A stretch of DNA of 64,000 nucleotides, taken from NCBI GenBank assembly GCA_041398565.1, contig JAWKUN010000002.1:1488001-1552000 (forward strand), in the 5' to 3' direction. This document shows, in pieces, positions 59,627 through 64,000 of this stretch (positions are counted from its first letter, which is position 1; every line of letters starts with the position of its first letter). Source of the stretch: DATGPD01 sp041398565. GTDB lineage: Bacteria > Planctomycetota > UBA1135 > UBA2386. The position numbers and the translations under genes were made by a program. The notes below the pieces were generated by a model that saw nothing but the letters and a program-made list of their open reading frames with translations, searched no databases and was not told the origin of the DNA.

Positions 59627-60142
59627 GACGCCGGGACTTCTGTAGTGCGTGTCGCGGAGAGGCCAAGGCCGGGGTCACCGACGATGTCTGTCGGCGAGCT
59701 TCCTAGTGCCGACAGATCCCTCTGTAACCATGCCGTTGCGCGCGCGAGGGTGCAAAGGCGATCCGTGCGACGACGGACGTTGGACGTCACTCTCCTCGAC
59801 CGTGTTCCTCGGATGTGTTCCTCGGATGTCGAGGTCGTCGGATCGGTCCATGGCGAGAGGATTGCGACCGCCGCGACCCGGCCGTGCGCACACGTTCCGG
59901 ACACCGACCCACCCTTCCCTGTTTCCCGTTCAGCTCCCTGTCGTCCCATGCGTCTCGGAGTTGTCGTGCGGGTGGATCGGTGGCGGCCGCGGCGGCCGCG
60001 CTCCACAGGCAGTGAAAGGCGCGGCGCGATTGTTGTGACCGTTTCACGGAAAACTCGCACTTCGGCGCTCCCCGCGGGTGGGCCCGTTCCGGCCCGGATC
60101 CGCGCGCCCCGGATCGGCGCGCCCCGGTCGGGCCCAGGCGGA
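59627..60142. other. intergenic region, structured but without a gene
   Basis: About 515 bases between two leftward genes. A 13-base unit (GTGTTCCTCGGAT) is repeated exactly head to tail at 59802-59814 and 59815-59827. GGGCCCG at 60080-60086 and CGGGCCC at 60129-60135 enclose GC-rich near-repeats next to the stop of the methyltransferase gene and may end its transcript. No frame has protein motifs. Confidence 0.55.
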
Positions 60143-60820
60143 TCAACGGCGCGCGTGCAGGCGGACTCGCCGGAGCACCGTCTGCAGTGGTGGCGGACGT
60201 CGGGCCAAGAGCTCGTGCACCGCGATGCGCAGACCGTCGGCATCCGTGCGCTCGGCGTCCGGCATCGCCCGCGTTGCCCTCATGGCGAGGTCGACGAGCT
60301 CGTCGGCATCGGCGAGCTGGTGCAGGCAGGTGCGGGCGGTGACCTGGAGGTCGCGCAGGTGCAGGCCCTCGGCCGCGTGGCGTACGGGATCTTCCTCGAC
60401 ACCTGGCGGCAGGGCGACGCCGAGTTCCGACAGGAGCGGCAGCAGGCGCCAGAGGTCGTCGCTCCACGACGCGGCCGGCAGGTCGAGCAACATCCGCCCG
60501 CCCGGACGCAGCGCGGCATGCGCGGCGGCGAGGCAAGGCTCCGGTCCCGCCGGTGAGGGGACCGCCGGCGCGGCGAACACCAGGTCGAAGCGCCGCGCGG
60601 CCCGGAAGAACGACGCCGCCGCGTCGGGGGTGGCCAGGCTCTCGACCTCGCCTTCGCCGCCGACCGCGTGCACGAAGTGGCCGAGCACCGTGGCGGGCAC
60701 CGAGTCGAGCACCAGCACCCGTTGCCGGCGCGCCGGCGCCGCTTCGCGCAGAGCATCGACCAGCCAATCCGGGATCGGGGACGTCGACGAGTCCACGCGT
60801 TCCCGTCTACCCGGCCCCAT
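60143..60820 (-). CDS. class I SAM-dependent methyltransferase-like protein
   Basis: A 225-residue protein with a Rossmann-like core. QRVLVLDSVPATVLGHFVHA (about residues 33-52) takes the place of motif I, without the usual GxGxG. VESLATPDAAASFFRAARRF follows, FDLVFAAPAVPSPAGPEPCL near 80-99 is the motif IV region, and AALRPGGRMLLDLPA near 105-119 is the very typical post-IV strand-turn. The unusual glycine loop means SAM binding should not be assumed. The ATG at 60820 is used; a GTG at 60796 is the alternative. The start overlaps an ATG on the other strand and is 100 bases from the divergent GlpD gene. Confidence 0.65.
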   Translation of the reverse strand: MGPGRRERVDSSTSPIPDWLVDALREAAPARRQRVLVLDSVPATVLGHFVHAVGGEGEVESLATPDAAASFFRAARRFDLVFAAPAVPSPAGPEPCLAAAHAALRPGGRMLLDLPAASWSDDLWRLLPLLSELGVALPPGVEEDPVRHAAEGLHLRDLQVTARTCLHQLADADELVDLAMRATRAMPDAERTDADGLRIAVHELLARRPPPLQTVLRRVRLHARR

Positions 60821-60920
60821 GGTGCACTCCAAGCACGTTCTGCGGTGCGCTGGACCGGCGGCCGATCTACAACGAGAGCGACCGCGTCTCCGACGGCCAC
60901 GCGGCGACGACGACCGACCC

Positions 60921-62489
60921 GTGCGCACCGACCTCCGCTCGCTCGACTCCAGCAACCCAGACGTGCTCGTCGTCGGCGGCGGTATCCAGGGCGCTGCCAT
61001 CGCCCGTGAGCTGGCGTTGCGCGGGCGTAGGGTCGTGCTCGTCGAGAAGAACGACTTCGCGTCGGGCACCAGCACGCGCAGCTCGCGCCTCGTGCACGGC
61101 GGCGTGCGCTACCTCGAGCAGCTGCACATCAAACTCGTGTACGAAGCGCTGCACGAGCGCGAGCGCTTGCTGCGCGCGGCGCCGCACTTGGTGCGACCTC
61201 TGCCGATGCTGATGCCGTTCTTCGCCGGTGGCGGCAAGTCGCCGACGCTGCTGAAGCTGGGCCTCCGTCTCTACGGTTGGCTCGCCGGGCGTAGCTCGTT
61301 GCCGCGCCCGCGCACGCTCGGTGTCGACGAGTGCCTGCGCCGGTTCCCGGGGCTGCGGCGTTCCGGGCTCCGTGGCGGGGCGCTCTACTACGATGCTGCC
61401 ACCGAGGACTGCCGCCTGACTCTCGCAGTGCTGAGCGCTGCCCATGCGGCCGGGGCGGTTCTGTGCAATCATGCGGAGGTGGTAGGCGCCGACGCGACCG
61501 GCGTGCGCCTACACGACCGCGTGGGCGACGCGGAGGTGAGCCTGCGGCCCGGCGCCGTCGTCAACGCCGCCGGGCCGCACGTCGATCGCGTGCGCGCGGC
61601 GCTCGGCATCGACGGCGACGCCCTCGTGCGGACCAGCCGAGGCAGCCATCTGGTGCTGCCTCCGGCCGCCGACGTCGAGACGGCGCTGGCCGCGTTCTTG
61701 TCCGACGGGCGCATCCAGTTCGTGGTCCCGCACCCGCGCGGGCTGTTGTGCGGCACGACCGAAGTCGAGGAGGCAGCGCAGGGCGACGCGCCGAGTGTTC
61801 CCGAGGACGACGTGCGCTATCTTCTGGCGGCGTTGGCCCAGCTACTCGAGCATCCGCCGCGGCGCGACGACGTGCGCTTCGCCTACGCCGGCTGGCGTGC
61901 GTTGCCAGCGACGCGCGGGCCGGCCGGCGCACTCAACCGCGAGGCGTTCGTGGTGCCGGAGCAATCGCCGTGCGGGCCCGTGCACTCGGTGGTCGGCGGC
62001 AAGCTCACGACGCACCGCGCCTTCGCCGAGCGCACGGTGCAGAGAATGCTCGACGTGCGCGATCCGTCACCTTCGCGGGAGGCGCCGCTGCCGGGTGGCG
62101 GCGGAGCGCACGAGCCCATGGATCCCCTGTGGTGGCGACACGGCTCGCTGGCGAGCGCAGTGCGCGCCGAGGCGGGTGGCGAGCGCGGGCTGTTGCAGCC
62201 GATCGCTCCGGGAAGCGACCTGATCGGCGCGGAGGTCGCCTGGGCGATGCGGCGGCAGGGCGCGGTGGGCTTCGCCGATCTGATGCTGCGCCGATTGTTC
62301 CAGATCGACGGTCCGCTGCGCGAACCCGCCGCCATCGACGCGGCGCTCGACCTGTTCTCGCGCTTCCGCCCCACTTCCCTTCCCCCGGTCGACCTCGCCG
62401 CCGAGCGCGCAGACTTTGCCGCCGAGGTCGCAGCGATGACCGGAGGCCTCGCGCAGATCGACGATGTCTCCGCTCGAACACGCTCCTGA
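60921..62489 (+). CDS. glpD: FAD-dependent glycerol-3-phosphate dehydrogenase (GlpD type)
   Basis: A 522-residue flavoprotein that oxidises glycerol-3-phosphate to dihydroxyacetone phosphate and passes electrons to quinone at the membrane. The FAD loop VLVVGGGIQGAAIARELALR is at about residues 14-33, GTSTRSSRLVHGGVRYLEQL near 50-69 and the LYYDAATEDCRLTLAVLSAA block near 155-174. VVNAAGPHVDRV lies near 214, RPTRG-type RTSRGSHLVLP near 236, and VHSVVGGKLTTHRAFAE near 354. The GTG at 60921 is used because the fold begins 13 residues later; an ATG at 60819 would add Arg-rich sequence over the divergent promoter. The stop lies 26 bases inside the next gene. Confidence 0.9.
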   Translation: MRTDLRSLDSSNPDVLVVGGGIQGAAIARELALRGRRVVLVEKNDFASGTSTRSSRLVHGGVRYLEQLHIKLVYEALHERERLLRAAPHLVRPLPMLMPFFAGGGKSPTLLKLGLRLYGWLAGRSSLPRPRTLGVDECLRRFPGLRRSGLRGGALYYDAATEDCRLTLAVLSAAHAAGAVLCNHAEVVGADATGVRLHDRVGDAEVSLRPGAVVNAAGPHVDRVRAALGIDGDALVRTSRGSHLVLPPAADVETALAAFLSDGRIQFVVPHPRGLLCGTTEVEEAAQGDAPSVPEDDVRYLLAALAQLLEHPPRRDDVRFAYAGWRALPATRGPAGALNREAFVVPEQSPCGPVHSVVGGKLTTHRAFAERTVQRMLDVRDPSPSREAPLPGGGGAHEPMDPLWWRHGSLASAVRAEAGGERGLLQPIAPGSDLIGAEVAWAMRRQGAVGFADLMLRRLFQIDGPLREPAAIDAALDLFSRFRPTSLPPVDLAAERADFAAEVAAMTGGLAQIDDVSARTRS

Positions 62490-64000
62490 CCTGCTCGGTG
62501 CCACAGCATGGCACAACGTCGACCGCCCGGTCGATCTGCGCCACGACCTGGCAGGCAGGGTGGTGCTGTTGCTCTTCTTCGCGCCCGGTTGCGTGCACTC
62601 GCAGCACGCGCTGGCGTCGATGGCTTGGTTGGACGCTCGCTTCCAGACGCGTCCGCTGGCGGTGATCGGCGTGGCCACGCCGCGCTTCCCGGCGGACGCA
62701 TGGCTCGACGACGTCGTGCACGCCCTCGGAGTGCGCTTCCCGATCGCAGTCGACGCGGAGCGCAGCGTGTTCGACGCCTACGGCTGTGGTGCGTGGCCGA
62801 CGCTGGTCCTGGTCGACGGCACCGGCCGCGTCCGCTTCCACGGCGGCGGCGAGCCCGATGCGCGCGCCGTGATCGACGCCACGAAGACTCTTCTGGCCGA
62901 GGTCGAGTACGCCGGCTACGGCAGCATGGCGCCCGGTGCGGTGCGCGTCGACGCGTCGCTGTCGCCGCAGTCCCTGGCGCAGCCCAGTGGGGTCGCCGTC
63001 GATGCTGCGCGCGACCTGCTGTGGATCGCCGACACCGGCCACCACCGTCTGCTGGCGGTCGCGTGCGACACGGGCGCGGTGTGCCACGTGATCGGCGGCA
63101 TGCCCGGCGCGGGGGACGGCGGCGTCGCCGACGCCAGCCTGCACGTGCCGCGCGGGCTGTGTTTCGACGTCGAACGCGATCGCCTCGTCGTGGCAGACAC
63201 CGGCAACCACCTGCTGCGCGCGGTGGACGCGAACGCGGGGGTGACGACCATCCTCGGCACCGGCGCGCGTGCCTACGACCGCTACGGTGGCGCCAGTGGA
63301 GTCGGCCAGGGCCTGGCGTCGCCCTGGGGGGTCGCAGCGTCGCCCGGCGATCTGGTCGTGGCGATGTCCGGCCTGCATCAGGCGTGGACGATGGCCGTCG
63401 ACGACGGCATCGCCACGGCGCGCGTCGGCACGGGCTTCGCGGGCTCGACCGACGGCGTAGCCGCGCACGCACGCCTGTCCGAGCCGCATGCGGTGGCGGT
63501 GCGCGGCGAGCTGGTCGCCATCGCCGACACGGGCAGCCACGCGCTGCGGCTCTGGGATCGTGCTGCGGACGCCGTGCGCACGTTGATCGGCGGCGAGCCC
63601 GGCGACGTCGACGGCGAGCTGGCGCAGGCGCGCCTGTGTGCCCCGTCCGGCCTGGCCTTCCACGGCGAGGACTTGCTGCTCGCCGACACCGGCAACGGCA
63701 AGCTGAAGCGCGTCGACCGAGACTGGCGCCACATCCGCACGCTCGACCTCGGCGAGCACCTGCAACGCCCGACCGCGGTGGTCGTGCGCGAAGACCGAGC
63801 CTTCGTCGCCGACAGCGCGCGCAACCGCATCGTGGTGGTCGACCTCATCGAGGAGACTGCGGCCGACCTGCCGATCCTGGTGCCGGCGCCGCCGGTCCGT
63901 CCGGCGCGCGTGCACTTGCGCGCACAGGCCGAATGCGTCCTCAAGGTGCAGCTACCGTTGCCGGCGGGGGCCAGCGTCCATCCCGACATCGCGGTCCGGA
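62464..64000 (+). CDS. thioredoxin-like and NHL-repeat protein (3' partial)
   Basis: At least 512 residues; the frame is still open at the right edge. The first 140 residues form a thioredoxin/AhpC-like domain (VVLLLFFAPGCVHSQHALAS near 31-50, GCGAWPTLVLVDGTGRVRFH near 108-127), with a single cysteine in the active-site loop (APGCVHS) and not a CxxC pair. From about residue 165 on, NHL-type six-bladed propeller repeats follow (PSGVAVDAARDLLWIADTGH, VPRGLCFDVERDRLVVADTG, EPHAVAVRGELVAIADTGSH, APSGLAFHGEDLLLADTGNG). This order is that of NHLRC2-like proteins. The ATG at 62464 overlaps the GlpD gene by 26 bases, so the two are coupled. Confidence 0.85.
   Translation, partial: MSPLEHAPDLLGATAWHNVDRPVDLRHDLAGRVVLLLFFAPGCVHSQHALASMAWLDARFQTRPLAVIGVATPRFPADAWLDDVVHALGVRFPIAVDAERSVFDAYGCGAWPTLVLVDGTGRVRFHGGGEPDARAVIDATKTLLAEVEYAGYGSMAPGAVRVDASLSPQSLAQPSGVAVDAARDLLWIADTGHHRLLAVACDTGAVCHVIGGMPGAGDGGVADASLHVPRGLCFDVERDRLVVADTGNHLLRAVDANAGVTTILGTGARAYDRYGGASGVGQGLASPWGVAASPGDLVVAMSGLHQAWTMAVDDGIATARVGTGFAGSTDGVAAHARLSEPHAVAVRGELVAIADTGSHALRLWDRAADAVRTLIGGEPGDVDGELAQARLCAPSGLAFHGEDLLLADTGNGKLKRVDRDWRHIRTLDLGEHLQRPTAVVVREDRAFVADSARNRIVVVDLIEETAADLPILVPAPPVRPARVHLRAQAECVLKVQLPLPAGASVHPDIAVR

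Noticed and set aside
60819..60921. ATG at 60819 as the start of the GlpD-type gene
   Set aside because: It would add 34 Arg-rich residues lying over the divergent promoter and the methyltransferase start; the FAD-binding fold begins right after the GTG at 60921.

Overview
The window is a GC-rich (roughly 70 %), densely packed bacterial chromosome segment with about 60 protein genes on both strands, one tRNA gene and no rRNA, CRISPR array, phage or transposase. The gene mix points to a free-living Gram-negative bacterium, most probably a planctomycete or a close relative. It holds a Ser/Thr kinase fused to an FGE-like domain and facing a sigma factor, a second sigma factor followed by a zinc-finger/TPR protein, a 58-residue zinc ribbon, a Na+-NQR, System II cytochrome c maturation and many glycosyltransferases. 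The taxonomic call is inference from gene content, not from a marker gene.

Layout. 1-4445: a galactokinase cut by the left edge converges on three GT4 glycosyltransferases. 4979-16833: mostly single genes, including a carboxypeptidase-regulatory-like membrane protein, a SET protein, an HD phosphohydrolase, a 2OG-Fe(II) oxygenase, an SGNH/Big2 protein and an ATP-grasp enzyme. A selenocysteine tRNA lies 14 bases upstream of an acyl carrier protein gene. 17084-24301: a complete sodium-pumping NADH:quinone oxidoreductase cassette in the order nqrM-nqrA-B-C-D-E-F-apbE, carrying its iron-centre and flavin maturation factors at opposite ends. 24746-27654: mazG and a GT39 membrane glycosyltransferase. 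28119-33280: a secreted protein, the kinase-FGE protein, a sigma factor, a DinB protein and a DUF2304 protein. 32888-37301: two GT2 glycosyltransferases, the DUF2304 membrane partner and a TolB-like lipoprotein, in coupled envelope-polysaccharide operons. 37446-41534: queA and queG (queuosine), thiE, and small proteins. 41604-45027: a degenerate histidine-kinase-like protein, a sigma factor, a zf-HC2/TPR protein and a small exported protein. 45096-53081: GDPD phosphodiesterase, DUF6941, a class V aminotransferase, then a coupled three-gene operon (tandem-repeat membrane protein, ResB, extended CcsA) and gmhA. 53106-60820 is mainly minus strand: DUF4384, SDR, TauE/SafE, malate dehydrogenase overlapping a hybrid histidine kinase, Dabb, DUF2203 and a methyltransferase. 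60921-64000: a GlpD-type dehydrogenase coupled to a thioredoxin/NHL protein that runs off the right edge.

How it fits together. The energy genes (NQR, ResB/CcsA, GlpD, malate dehydrogenase) describe a respiring cell with sodium energetics and periplasmic c-type cytochromes. The glycosyltransferases, galactokinase and GmhA describe a heavily glycosylated envelope. Many adjacent genes overlap by 4 bases (ATGA or GTGA), indicating translational coupling. Intergenic gaps carry two small dispersed families of hairpin-forming repeats (one pair at 13562 and 39709, another at 24657 and 31615), a 23-base direct repeat pair and several short tandem duplications. No obviously foreign island was seen.
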